A DNA stretch of 64,000 bases from the NCBI RefSeq assembly GCF_014898815.1, contig NW_026515433.1:2626501-2690500 (forward strand). The letters are read 5' to 3'. The DNA comes from Panonychus citri. Lineage: Eukaryota > Arthropoda > Arachnida > Trombidiformes > Tetranychidae. Of this stretch, positions 1-13,582 are shown in pieces; positions within the stretch are counted from its first letter, which is position 1, and each line of letters starts with the position of its first letter. The notes beneath the pieces are model-generated. The model was not told the origin of the DNA. It searched no databases and saw nothing but the letters and a program-made list of their open reading frames with translations. The position numbers and the translations under genes were made by a program.

Positions 1-1279
1 GCAACTGTTGACAATTGAGACAATTATGTTGATTATTTTTTTTTTCTTAACTCGACTTTTCAACTTGTTTACCTTTAAGGTCCAACTAATTTAATTATTG
101 CAATAATCATAATTTATATTCTTAACTATTAAAGTTGTTTTCAGGATCATCAGAGAGTCAATTCCATTGATTAAAAGGCAGTCTTGTTAATTGGAATGAT
201 CAAGATGTATGGATGCAAATCATTCCAATCTAATTGTCAGGTAATCAGGTAAACACAAGTTCCAACAATTTGATGATCAATCATTAATTAGAAACTATAA
301 GCTGCTTGGCATCGACGAATCTTGAGGTAAAATTTGTTAATTGTTGTGTTGATGAAGATGAATTAAAGTAAATTTTGATGATGACCAAGTGTTTGTTTGT
401 TACTTTGGTGTTTAAATCATAAGCAAATCCAATGATTGAACAATCAGATATTAATTAAACTGGTTAATTGGAACTTGGAGTCTTTTTTTTCCTAATTCAA
501 TAATTGAGTCGCTTGATTTAACGATGATGATTAAGATGAAGATGAAGATATGATCCAATCATAATTATAATAATACTATTGCTTGTCAACAGGAATGTAA
601 ATTTCCCCAATGATAATTAGTTTGATTTGTTTTGCCAATTTAAAATAAGTAAAGTTAATTTGTTTCTTATCTGCTACAAAAATGAATCAGATGATTTTTA
701 TGATGCGATGGATAAGATTAATTTGAATCTTTCGCAATTAAGTTAATATGAATTAACTTTGGATTGATGTTTTCTTTATCCCAATTAGTCCATTAGTTTA
801 ATTTGAGTTGTTATGATCAAGGCAATGATTAAGACGATGATGAAGTTAACGGTGATGATGAAAAAGCCCTCCAATTGAAATCGATAAAAAAAGTGTTGAT
901 TAAATGTCCAAGCGGAATTAGTTTGTTTCAGCTTCGTTAATTAACAGAAATTAACGACGATTATTAAATATTGTGCTTCTCCATATTAATTGACTAGTTA
1001 ATCAAAAGAAAATCTAACAGGTAATGTCTTTGATATCGTAAGTATTGCTTTTTAAACGGTTCACTTTTTGTGTTTCTTTTCAAATTAACGTGTAATTTTT
1101 GTAGTACTCCTAATTTACTCAATCAAATTAACAGGAATCATCATTAATCATCAATGTCGTCATCGAATTGCTAGATCACTTTAAACAGTCTTTGTCTTTT
1201 CCATTTGAAATATATTATTATTGGAATTTATTTCTTCTTGTTCCTCTTTGGTTGCAATCAATTTATTGTCTCATCTCTT
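1..1279. other. Non-coding flank, no gene seen
   Basis: AT-rich sequence downstream of the synaptophysin stop codon. It is dominated by short words such as CAATTAA and TTAATTG and by GATGAT runs. The short open frames overlap the last synaptophysin exon or lack any recognisable product. I see no RNA gene or splice-linked exon here. Confidence 0.6.
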
Positions 1280-2696
1280 TTAATACTGTCCAACAAATTG
1301 TTGAGCATTTGGGTATTGCTGTTGGCCGGGAGGTTTCTGTTGGGCTCCAATAGGATCACCATAACCACCACCAAAACTATCCTGAGCCTGGGGCGGGTAA
1401 TGTGGAATCGGTGGTCCCCCGACGCTACCAGGCATTGGACCAGCTTCGGGTTTCGGGTGGAATTGTGTCTCTTTGTAAACAAACCACATACTAGCTCCCC
1501 ATAAGAAGAAATTAGCAAAACCAAATATCTAACGGATAGAAAGATAAAAACAAAAGTTACAATTAGAATAACGGTTTTGATTAAATAAACGACGATTAAC
1601 TAACCAAGGAAACATTAAGTGAAGCCCAATTACAGAGCTGTTTAGTTGAACAAGCAGCTGTTTGATCAACACACACTTTTATGTGTTTCTTGTAAGTACC
1701 AGGATTAGTGTAGTATTTTAGATCAGAAACACCGGCGGCCCAAGCACAAGAGCCCGCGAACCAGAAAACGGTGAAAATACCGGTAGCAACCAAATCAAGA
1801 ACAGGAATCAACGGGTTGGTTGCATAAACTGAAGCTGAGACCATGTAAAAGGCTAAAGCTCCGGCACAGAATAACATACATAGAACACCGGTAGCGACAA
1901 AAAATCGAGCCGAACTTGAAAAATCCATAGGAAAACTACGAGATACTGTGAAGTTTGGTGAAGTACAATTAACTACCGTATCAACTTTGTTCTTTTCCAA
2001 TTCAAATGGATAATCAATTTTAAATTCAATCTTCCGGATAATATTCTCATCTTTCATTGTCACCTTTGGTGAAGAATTACTCTCGATGGGAGGACATACA
2101 ATTTCCAATTCGGATGCTCCCTTGAAACCAGAGGTGGTTGCAAATGCGAAAATAGCAAAAATCTATAATATAAAAGAAAAGAAAAACAATTAACAATCAA
2201 TTAACCAGAAAATGGAAAGAGTAATTGAGAACAAAAAAAATATAGAAACAAAAATGTCTCCAATCATCTGATCCTATTAATAGAAGGGGTTTTTTCAGAG
2301 ACTATAAAAAGCCAAAAGGAAAACAATCAATTGAAGATAGTAATTTAAATTGTGATTACACAATCAAGATGTGAATTGAACTTTAGAATTAGGAGAATAT
2401 TAATCAACAATTAAATTAACTGGAAAGAATGAAATATTAAACCGATAATTAATTCTAATTCAAGGTAAACCAGACACCGTTAGTCAACCCAATTGGGTAA
2501 ATTACTAGTGAAAATTATTACCACAGTTGATTGACACAATTAAAGAATAACAATCAACTAATCCCAAAGAGAATCAATAGAAAATTTAAAGTAAATTGTA
2601 AACAATTAAAATGAAAGAAAATGAAAATCAACTTACCAATTGAAGTATACGAATGAAACCTCGAGGCTCTTTGATTACTCTAGTATTGAGTTCCAT
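1280..2696 (-). CDS. Syp: Synaptophysin-family synaptic vesicle protein
   Basis: Four-pass MARVEL-type membrane protein of synaptic and other small vesicles. Coding exons 2637-2696, 1605-2162 and 1280-1528 join in phase 0 and give 288 residues. The start ATG at 2696 opens the typical N-terminus with VIKEPRGFIRILQ, and exon 2 begins IFAIFAFATTSGF, the first membrane segment. Further hydrophobic spans lie near residues 107-129, 138-164 and 203-224. The lumenal loops hold paired Cys (about C43, C86, C184, C191, C197), and the motif YPFEL is present. The cytoplasmic tail from about residue 225 is rich in Gly, Pro, Gln and Tyr, as in vertebrate synaptophysin. Family assignment is firm; choosing synaptophysin over synaptoporin or pantophysin is an inference. 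A 5' UTR intron is possible because CATTAG sits just before the ATG. Confidence 0.9.
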
Positions 2697-5587
2697 GGCT
2701 AATGATTAGATGACTTTCCACAGGTGAGAAATTAAGTGGAACAATTTAAGTTAGATGTTGATTGTAGTAGAACAATTAAAGAGTAAAATGTAAAAGAAAC
2801 AACAACAATTAAAACCAATAAACGCGATGGAAGAGAAAAGCAAAACCAAATCAACCTTAAATTCACTTCCCACTGAGAATTACCTGAAAAAGGTAAATAT
2901 GAGACAATTTAATTCGCTGACCTGATTCCCCTTTCAGTCGTTAATTGTGGGTTGAAGATGGAATCAGATATTACATGTAATCATTAAGAAAAAAGAAAAA
3001 CAATAAGAATACAAATTAATTAGAAATTGATTGAATTACTAATTGGAAAATCAACCGATCACTTTAGAAGAGAAAAAACAAACAAACATAGAATAGAATA
3101 GAAAATAATAGAAATTCAATATTCTCTTTCTTTTTTCTCTGTCTTCTTTTATTCTATGAATCAAAATCGAGTTTCATTCTCTTTTCTTCTCGATTATGAG
3201 CATGTTCTCAATTTTATCTAAATTAAGAGAAGTTCAGAGTTGGAGAGCGAAAACTAATTCTTATTGATTAATATGATTACTAATCAATTCTCTGGATGGA
3301 AAACAAATCCAATCATCTTATCTTAAATTGAACAACAATCAATAAGATTGTTTGAATTACGGTTATCTTAATTGTTACAATTTAACTAGTAAATCAAGAG
3401 AGAGAGAGAGACAATTATTGTGATTGTGATTTACTCGCAAATCAAATCAAAATGCGCGACATTTAATTGTTAACACGATTAATTAGATTGTTTGAGAAGG
3501 TAAATTACTTTTTCTTTTTCCAAATTATCATAAGTTAATTGTCACCTTAATTCTTGAATGATAATTGATTATCTTTCACTTTAAAATGGTTTATTAGTGA
3601 TTCGATCGTGCGTTTAATTGTTGATCATTTTTCGTCTTTAAATGCTAATCATTAGTGGCAATTTTTTTCATTGTTATGTTAATCACTTTTTACTCAACTT
3701 ACTTACAATCAGTTGATTATTGTAATTAAAGTTTTAATCATTATTTATGTTACTCATTCTCATGTTAGTAATTAGAAAGTTTTTCCTTTTCCATTCAGCA
3801 ATTAACTCACTTTTCTTAAATTGTGTAATTGTAATTCTTTGCTCTTCCTTTTAGATGATGAAATAGTAATCATCATTATCGATCAAGTTAACAGATTCTG
3901 TCACTTGATAATATTTAACTTTTTTTTGACAACAATTAGATAATCATCTCAATTAACATCTTCTCACGAATAATTTTTCAATGGTTAATGAAACAAGAGT
4001 AAATAGATTGAGAGATAAATGATAACCATTGATGAAGGAAAGATAATATAAACTAATCATCATCATCATCACCATCACTATTTTAGTTAATCATCTTAAT
4101 TGCAAAGCTAAATCATGATTGCGAACAGGATAGAAAACGATTCAAAAGTAAATGGAAACACCAATAGTTGTTATCGAAGTGATGAAGATTAACCGTTCGA
4201 GTAATTAAACTGTAATCAACAAGAAAATAAATGATTAGTTGATTGTGAAAAAGGAAGAAATTAATTAATTTAATTCATTTGCTATTAAATTTCAAGATGA
4301 AAAGGTAACAAACGATAAATATGAGAAAAAGTGTGAAAGAGAAAACTTTTCATTAAGAAAATATCAAGATGAGGAAGAAAGAAAAGGAAGAGGAAGAGAG
4401 AGAGAGAGAAAAGATCACAATTGGATGAGATTCGTGAGAGAGCAAACAAATTGCTGGGAGAGAGAGAAAGTGATAACCCATTACAATTAGTTAATCATAA
4501 TGATTTAATTCTTACTTGGGTTATAACTTAATACAAACTCCTAATTCGGTTAAAGAGATGAGGGTTGGGTCAACATTTTGTTTGTATAGACAATTAAATA
4601 TAAATGCATTGAGATGATAATGAAAAAGATGAAAAGTTTTCAAAGAGTGAGAAAAGTTTTGAAAAGAGGAAGAAGAGGAAGTGGGAGGGAGAGTGGAAAT
4701 CATAATAAACCCTTAAATATTCAAAATCGACGCCTTAGAACCAAGAAAAGAAAAACATTTGGGTTTTTTTCCCTAGTGGAACCTTATTATTAACTATTGT
4801 TACTTTTAAATTCAATAGGTAATTCGTAAGCTAATTAGCTTCATTCATTGTTTTCATCAAAAATGTAATAATAATAATAAAGTTATTATAATAATTGTAA
4901 TAATAATAATTACTTGAAAATTTTCTGGTTCTTGGCTAAGTCAAGCCTAGCTATTTATATATTAAATATACTTGTATAATCACAATAGAGTGAGAAAATT
5001 GAGAGAGAAACAAAAATCATTGAAGATTAGCTTAACTATTCTGTGTATATGTCGTTGTTTCCGGCTTTGGTTCATAATGTATTGATAAATTAGGAGTAAT
5101 AAAGAAAAGATGAAAAAAAAAACAAAAGGGAATTTCGTTCACATCGTTGTGACGAAATGAGCTTGACTTTGGCGAGATCGATCAGCCTTCCAATGTCAGC
5201 TTATGGTTAGAGAGATGAAGAGGAGGAAGATGAAAAGTGAGAAAAAATGAATTGAAATTGGTATGTGATAGTTTGAATGAACGAACTTGCGAGGGTGGGA
5301 TGAGAGTGAGATGAGAGACAAGAAAAAGAAATGCAAATTGACAGTGAAGAGAGAAATAGAAAAGAGAGAGAGAGATGAGAAGATAAGGGAGAGTAATGAA
5401 TGGATGATAGACGGAAGTGGGAGGAGAAAAAGGCATTTTTAAATTATCTTTCAGCCTTTTATCTTCTCTTTCTTACTCTCTCTCTCTTCTTATTTGATTT
5501 CTCTTTCAACAATTTGCTTTCTTTTCCTTGTGATGATAAATCTGATCATCTTGTTTGCATATTTGTTTTGTGTTGATGCTCCTTCAT
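2697..5587. other. Intergenic, synaptophysin 5' side to PEX7 3' side
   Basis: About 2.9 kb with no coding region I can support. It holds the presumed promoter and 5' UTR of the minus-strand synaptophysin gene near 2700-2900 and many CAATTAA-type words. Purine-rich GA tracts lie around 4350-4480 and 5200-5440. The short frames inside the GA tracts translate to low-complexity Ser/Leu/Phe peptides and are not credible genes. Confidence 0.5.
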
Positions 5588-7168
5588 CTACATCTGATTG
5601 GCAAAGATACAAATGTACCGATCCCATCCACAATCAGCTAGTACGTAGGGTAGATGAACATTGAAATCTAATCCGTAAACAAATTCACTGTGATTTTGTC
5701 GGGTGATGATCAATTTTGATTTAGATGATAAACCTTGATCGGAATCAAGGTAATTCCAAAGACGAGTGGTGAAATCATATGAAACAGAGGCAATTATTGA
5801 GGCGCTATGAGGACTAAATCGTACTTTTTTCACTGCTCTCTCGTGGCCTTTAAGTTCCGTTAATGGTCCATTATTGACAGAACGAAGATCCCAAAGTTGA
5901 ATTGTTTTATCGGAACAACCAGAGACTAAGATATTTGAATCATATTTACACCAATCACAGGAGAGAATCTCTGATTGTGAGGCTTTGATGATTAGACTAG
6001 CTTGACCGGGGGGTGTTGATTTGTCCCAAACACGAATGGTCCCATCTCGTGAACAAGAGGCAAAAGTTGATGAAAGTAAAGGAGACCAGGCAATTTCGTA
6101 AACTAAGGCTTCATGACCATTAAAACTGGTCAATTGACGAGCATTCAAACCATCCCAAATTTTAATCGTTGAATCCCAGGAGGAGGTTAAAACAGCGGGT
6201 TGATCAGAACGAACTTGACTCCATTGGATGGAGCTAATTACTGAATGATGAGCTGGTATAACTGATGAAAGTTTAGCATCTTTTACTGGACCTTCGACGG
6301 AACAACCAGGATCACCAATGTCCCAAATTTGAATGGATCCATCGGCTCCAGCCGTCCAAATAGTTCCAGCATTCACCTCGGACCAGGTCAAATCAAAAAG
6401 ACCGTCTTTTGGCCAATCCAATTTACGTAAACATCTGATTCCTTTGTCTGAATCATGATCCAGAATAAATAGACAACCTTGTCCTGAAATAGTTACAATG
6501 TTTCAGAAAAGTAAGAAAAAAACGTCATAGAGCATTAAACTTGATTCCGAACAAAGAAAAATCTTTGATAACAATGAAAAAGAAAAAGTAACAACATGAA
6601 ATCTCTTCATGTAGAAAATGAAAAGGTGAAAAAAAAGAGAGTAGAAAAGAAAGAGATCAATATGGCGGGTAATCAGAATTAAACAATCTATCAAAAGAAT
6701 CATCAAACTTCATGTCTCTCTCACTTTCTCATCAACCTGACAAAAGATACTTTGTTACAACTTTTTGTTTACTATTGCGTTTTTTTTCCTTCTCTTATCC
6801 TGTGATTTTCTTTTCGCTTTCAATCCTCAATTTTATCATTATCATAATCACAATCAACGTAATAATCACCAACAATTACATCTAAAGGAACTTAAGTCTT
6901 ATCTAAATGATAATAAGATAATCAATAAATATAGTCAATATTTAGAGAGAGAGAGAATAGTGATTGAGAAATTGATATGAAATCGATTTGATTGGTGGGA
7001 TTAGTGGGATAAGATTAATTCTAAGATATTAAATAGATTGGAAGACGAGAGAGACTTACCAACTAGTCCATAATTCTGAGATGCAGCACAGGCCAAAAGG
7101 TTTGGTGAAAAAGGAGAAAACTTCAAACCGTAACCATGAAATCCATGAGTTTCAAAGGTTAACCTCAT
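5588..7168 (-). CDS. PEX7: Peroxin-7, PTS2 import receptor (WD40)
   Basis: Cytosolic WD40 receptor that binds PTS2 signals and carries thiolase-type enzymes to the peroxisomal docking complex. Two exons, 7060-7168 and 5588-6483, join in phase 1 with gtaagt donor and ttcag acceptor and encode 334 residues, close to the family's usual ~320. The N-terminus MRLTFETHGFHGYGLKFSPF and the following GQGCLFILD match PEX7. About six WD repeats follow, with motifs such as GSIQIWD, STIKIWD, GTIRVWD, KTIQLWD and TTRLWN spaced about 43 residues apart. The C-terminal GWDRYICIF closes the propeller. The ORF is intact. Intron 6484-7059 is purine-poor and shows nothing else of note. Confidence 0.93.
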
Positions 7169-7269
7169 TGCTCTCTAATGAAAGGTTAATGTTGTTGAAA
7201 GTGTTGAATGTTGTTGAATGTTTCAAATTAGATGAGGACGTAAACATAAAGGAAAGATAACAGGAGAAA

Positions 7270-7319
<50 letters not shown>

Positions 7320-10300
7320 TATGAGGGAGAAAGATGAGAAAAAAAGGATAAGAAAAAGATGTTGTGTTTAAATGCGAAATAAAATTTGATTGATTAGCCG
7401 GTGAACAGAAGATCATTTCAGTTAGAGATGAAAGAGGAAGGAGATGGGAGAAAATGAGAGAGAGAATACATAATATTATGTACACAATAATATTTAATAT
7501 GAAACATGTTCAGACTCACAGGTCTCTCTCACTATAGCTACATAACATATTCCATAACAACACATGAGAATAATGAACAACAATAACACCAAGACAGAAA
7601 AGATGATGAAAGAAAATGATTCGCACACGAAGACACACAAAACAAGTCTTTCAGAAACTAAGACTGTTTATCATTAAAAAGTGTGAAAGTAATAAGAGTG
7701 AGAGAGAGAGAGAGAGAGAAAGGGGGAGATACAAGTCTGAGTTTGTATTTAGTAGAGTAGATGATGATAATCAAACGTGAGTTGAGTGATGATGACAGTG
7801 ATACGAAGGTGAGAGCAAAGGGAGAAAAGAAAAACAAAAAAAAGATCAAATGGAATCAGAATGGGATCATCACTGATGATGATGATTTTTTTACTGACAA
7901 TCATCTGTGTGAGAGGAAAGAGAGAAACAACAAAAGGGAGTTCACGTTAGAATGAAAGTGAATAGGGAGGGAGAGAGACAATTCAAGCAGAAAAGAGGGA
8001 GAAAATGGAGGAAGAAGTAGAATAAACGAATGGAAGAAGAAAAAGAAAAAAAAATACAATTAGACTAAGAGAAATTGGAGAAACAATCAGATGGATATTG
8101 ATGATTATGAATAAACCACATCAATAAATCAGCATAAATGCATCATGATCATCATGATGTTGATCATCAGCATCATTTGAGAGGTTGAGTAATCTGTTTC
8201 TCAGGGAAAGAGACAAATTCAATCCTAAGAGTGTGAGTCTCATGATGACAATAAAATACATATTAATATGTATCTGGTTCCATTAGTGTTCATTTTTTTG
8301 ACAACAGTTAATTGAGAAAAAGGGGAAAACTCATTACCATGTGATGCGGTGAAATGAAAGAGAAGAGGGAGTGGGAGGAGTACAATTATTCTTTAAGGTG
8401 TACACACACCCCTTATAATTAGAAGGTATGTCAATATATGACTAGGTAACCTCCAAGTGAGATACCTTTTCTTTTTGAGGTCATATTTAAGCCGCCTCAT
8501 GATATTGTGGGTGTTACACTGTTGGGATATCACTTAGTGTTATTGTTTCAACTAATTCTGTTGATCTCAATTGGATTATCTGATGAAAGAGGGAGAGGGA
8601 GAGGAAAGGAAATTCAAATTGACAAAAATAGTGGACGTTTAAGCGATTATTTTTAGCGATTGTTATTGGTGTTGATTCTTGAGCGTGAGAGGATTTCACT
8701 AGGGCGGAAAGTGGATAACAAAAACAGAGAGAGGGAGAGGGAGAGGGAGAGAGAATTTTTTGTTGAAGAGAAGAAAAAAACACAACAAACAGAAGCTTAT
8801 GTTTGGGTTCTCACTTTTTGGGTTACTTATTCTCTTTACCTGATTGTTAATTTGGTTTTGATGATGTTGTAGATGTTGATGATTTGATGGTGATGATGAA
8901 GAAGAAGGGGAGATAATTGTAGAAAGCATTTGTCAACATTAGTAGACATCAGATGATTAGGAGAAAGAAAATTATCTCAATTTGGATGGTGATGAATGTT
9001 GATTATTTTCGCGATGATCACAAAAGAATTTCAAATGTAATAATTAACAGAGAGAAAGAAAATCACCTAAAGAACAATCAACAATACTAAATATTAAACA
9101 CAGTGAGAAAAGACCAATGGTTCCCCAATGGAGGAGAAGAAGAAGAAGAGAGAAAAAAAAATGAAAACTCAGCCAAGAAAAAGAAGAAGAAAAGTAAGAT
9201 GATGAAAGAAAGAAAACAAACACAAAACACAGAATGGAAGAAGAAGACAGGAGAGAGCGATCGAGAGAGAGATAAAAGAGAAAAAGGAGAGAAAAGAAAA
9301 ACACTCACACGGAGAGAGAAACGAAAACAGAAAAAGAGAGAGAGAAAAAAAGAAGAGAATATTAAAAAAGAAGGATATGTTCTCTTCTATTCTAATATCA
9401 CAATTAGTTGTTCTCTTTCTCTCTCACTAACTCACTCAATCTGTTTCTCTCTCTCTCTCTTCTATCAGGATTGGTGATCATTTGTTAATAGTGTTACTTG
9501 TGGCGGTGATGATGATGATTAGGATGATGAAAATTATGATTGAGTGAGGAAGAGACAGTAATATAAATCACGAGAATCCGATTGCCTCACAAATTCAGCT
9601 AATCTATTGTTATTACTCAAATAATAACAATATCAACGTCAGAGGATGTTGAATGTTTACTCACAAATCTTATGTACACACAATCATCATGATCGTCAGG
9701 AGATTTACCTTTGTTTTTGGTTGTGATGATTGTGAATGTTACTCACACTCAACTAAATCCAATTGTTTTCCAAAGTGTGTGGATGGAGATGAGAAAATAA
9801 TGATACTCAATGAACAATAACAAATGAAAAGAAAAACCGTAAATGTCAAACAATTAACGATAAAAAGGTTAATAAGAGAAGAGAACAAGAGAAAATAAAA
9901 ATGGCGAAGAGACAAAAAAATAGAAAAGAATTTTAGAAAATCGAAACGGAAGAAGAAGAAGAAAAAAAAATTGATAGAAAATTAGATTAGAAAAGGTTAT
10001 CAACGTTTCGTTGGTTTATCTCTGTGAGACATTAAATTGTTTGATTAAATGATTATCTTTTTTTTTCTAATTGTAAATATCTTTTTAATTGTTCGGCTTT
10101 TTTTCTGCTTTTCGGTTAATCGAATTAAGTATTTTTTTTCTCAAATTAAAATTCCCTCCAAACTTTTTGTTTTCTTTTCTCTTTCATTTGTTTGTTTACT
10201 TTTTGTTTTCTTCTTCGTTTCTCTTTTACCCTTTTGTCTCTTCATTTAAATTATTTAATTAACTTACAATTCTACTAATTGTCTTGGTGTTTAATTGTTG

Positions 10301-13300
10301 TCTTTTGAAATGTGAAACTGTGCAAACATGATACATGGAGATGGTGATGATAATTGTCCTTGACTTTATATTTTTCTCATGTGATGATATCAATTGTCAT
10401 GTTGTGAGTTAATTGTATTGATTATTACCAATTTAGAAATGTAAACACCCTCCCATCATTTATCAGGTATTTTAATGAATTTTCTGATTAACTGATTACC
10501 TTTTCTTTGACCTTTTCATTGAAATCTGATTAGTTTACATTCTCATTTCCTATATTTGAATATCAATCTGATTCTTTTTTTATTTTTTCTTTTTCTTTTC
10601 CATCTCTAGATTTGTTATTGGAATCAAAGGTCGTCTTAATTGGATATTCTCTCTCTCTCTCTCTCCTTTTTTCTCTCTCACATGATTATTGATGGTCACA
10701 AGATTCTGATCTTGTGGTGGTATTTACCATGGATTATTGATTAATCGGTATCATGATTGTTAATCAACATCACGCGCCAACAATTATTATTATTAAATTG
10801 TTTTGATTGTGTAATTGTAAAGCTTTCTGATTATTAAGGAAAACTGTGATTTTGTTTTTATTTTTGTTACATTAATATCAGATATCTTTTTAATTAACAT
10901 GATTCCTCTGTTAATTGGTGATATAATCAACAAACAATTAATCAGCTGATATTTGTGAGTCAAGTTTTGCTTACCTGTGAATCTAAACACAATTGTTGAT
11001 GTCAATCAAATCTTCAATCACACCCCAATCAACACACCTTCACCTTGGAAAGTAAATTAAATTGAAAGGTAAATGATCATTTCTCGTTAATTGATTACCC
11101 AATTCTTACATTTTTAATCACTTCTATTAATAATTAATGTCTATTCTATAAATTGAAACTTGAAACACTTTTAGATTGAACAATTTAAAATCAATTCAAT
11201 ACCTGACTTTTTTTTCAATTACGAAATGAAGAGTAATTTGTGGTTGAAGTAAAATAATAATGAATTACTCATTTAATTATCTCTCATGATGATGGAAACC
11301 TTGATTAGTGAAATGAGAATCCAACTAATGATGACAAAAAGTAAACATGAGTTTTTTTTTTAATTTTCTATTGCAATTAAACTATTACAATCTAAATGTT
11401 TTCCTCTATTTACAGAATCTGGTTAATGGTTAATTCTTATCATAGGAGATGATTAATTATCAATAATTAGCCGACAATTACACCGAATAAGATCAACTTT
11501 TAGTTGTCCCGCTAAAGTGATGGCAAAATCTTGGTAATTGTTTGTTGACAATTAACTGTAATCCTGTGATGGTCTCCTAATTGTTTTGATTTGTTTGGTT
11601 AAATTAATGTCTCTCAATCCTAACAATCAGCATCAGACTGGAACCTAAACTTTGTTGATTGTTTATCACCCAAGGATATCCTGTCAATGGAAATTTGGAT
11701 TTCCAATTAACTAATTTCAATCAGATTTTAAACACTGAAATCACTAATCACTTACCATCAGAAGAATGATGATCAACATGAATCATTAATTTTATCCCTT
11801 AATTGTAATTCTAATTGACATCATCACATTTAAACCAATGTTATTGCATGTTAATTGCTTCATCTTCACGAAATACAAATCAACAACAATTAAGGAGAAA
11901 CTGTTTCATTGGTAAAAAAAAATATTAATTTTCTAAACCTTAATCACTTTACTCTCACAACAATCTACCATTGATTAATTTAGTTTTCATCGTTATATCG
12001 CAAGTATATTAATCAAGGTAAATTGTATTTTCTATCTAATTGTTGAAGTTGTAAACTATTTCATATCAATTATACAATTAACTTTTCTCTCCTTCTTATT
12101 AATTGAATAGGTCTCAAGGTTTGGTGTTTTAATTAACCTGTTGCTCAGAATCAAAGTCAAAAGATGAACCGAATCAGCTATTACAATTAACATGAAATCT
12201 TTGCTGTTAATTGTCCATGTAACACAAACAATTAACCAGAAAAAATCACAATTTAAATTACAATCATCACGATACATGAAAGATGATCATCATTGAGAGT
12301 TTCCAATTTTCTGGTTACCTGTCTAGCTGATTGTTGGTAAAAAAAGATTGTTAATTAACCTTGAATTAAATTTTCATAGAAGATGATTAAAAAAATTGAC
12401 TGTCTAAATCACTTTAACCAGGTAATCATTGTAAGTAATCAACAGCCATTGTCATGATTAACTTTGATTGCTGTTGGTAAACAAGTACTCTTGAAAAAAA
12501 AACTTCCAGCAATTAGTGATACCTGAAAATGAACAAGGTGTTACTAAATCATTTAATTAACACGATGGTTAATCCATTGATTGTTAATAAGAGCCCAATC
12601 CAATTAACTCTTAAATTGTCATCATCATCATCTTATATAACTGATGATTAACTCTTGAAAGTTAATTCTCATTGATGGTAACAAACAAATCATCAGAAAA
12701 GCAGAAAATTATCATGATAAATTAACGAGAAAACTTAAATTAAACTGAAAAACGATTAGAGAAGCAATTTAGTAATTGTAATCATCTTCTGCTTCATAAT
12801 TACTAATTAAAGTATCGATACAATGTAATAATTTCGGATAAAATTGAACAGTTAATCATGAACATGGAGCATGAGAACAATAAATTACCATCAGTGACAA
12901 TTAACCAACAATCAAAATGAAACATCAACAATATTAATCACAATTGAAAGTGATGATCAAAACTCCACAATTAAACTAATTAACATGGAGAAAACAAAAG
13001 TTAACTAGACAACCGATTGTTAAACAATCAACAAGCAACTTGCGAGTAAATCTTACCTTTGATCACAGAATTACCAAATTGCAACAATCAACTTCAATAA
13101 GAACAAAAATTATCAACATTAACTTTTCTATTAACCAACAATTTAGGTAATTGTGAAGACAATTTAAAAGATTGGCCAACAATTTGCTCAGAAAGAGAGA
13201 AAACCAAGAGAGAGTATTAATATCATATGGATAATGAACATTGGGCGGGAATGGAAATGATGATGATCATCATTTCTCTTTCTCTCTTCTCTTTCTTTTC

Positions 13301-13582
13301 AAATCCAATGTTCTTTTACAGTTGGAATGGGCTTTTATTCAACAAAAACCAGCCTTCGAAGTGAATGAAAGTTACTAGAGGAAATGAAAGAGAAAGGAAG
13401 ATAAATGAGAGAGAAGATGAAGACGAGAGAGTGAGAGAGATAATTGAATAAGCCCTAAAGTGAAAAGACAGGAACTGCCCTTAGATTTGTCTCATTTTAA
13501 ATTTATCTCTCATTCGAGTAACAATCAACTAAATTGTTTCTTGTTCTCCTTAAATTAAGTTGATTTTATTGATTCCATTTGA
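7169..13582. other. 6.4 kb gene-poor region
   Basis: No supported gene. From about 7200 to 9480 and 9900 to 9980 the plus strand is strongly purine-biased, with GA, GAA and GGGAGA repeats, interrupted near 9390-9470 by a CT tract. From about 10000 to 13200 the sequence becomes the AT-rich CAATTAA/TTAATTG type. Open frames here translate to Ser/Leu/Phe or Lys/Glu/Arg low-complexity chains produced by the repeats. Promoter elements of the downstream aquaporin gene probably lie in the last few hundred bases, but no clear TATA box was found. Confidence 0.5.
7272..7317. repeat. (GA)n microsatellite
   Basis: An uninterrupted GA dinucleotide run of roughly 45 bases, the longest perfect simple repeat in the window. 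It lies just upstream of the PEX7 start, about 100 bases from the ATG. Confidence 0.9.

Noticed and set aside
1205..1524. Overlapping open frames on both strands near 1205-1524
   Set aside because: They overlap the last synaptophysin exon, whose own frame gives a family match; the others are shadows.
9044..9477. Open frames of 73-124 codons in the GA-rich tract
   Set aside because: Lys/Glu/Arg or Ser/Leu/Phe chains generated by simple purine repeats on either strand; no domain, no splice support.
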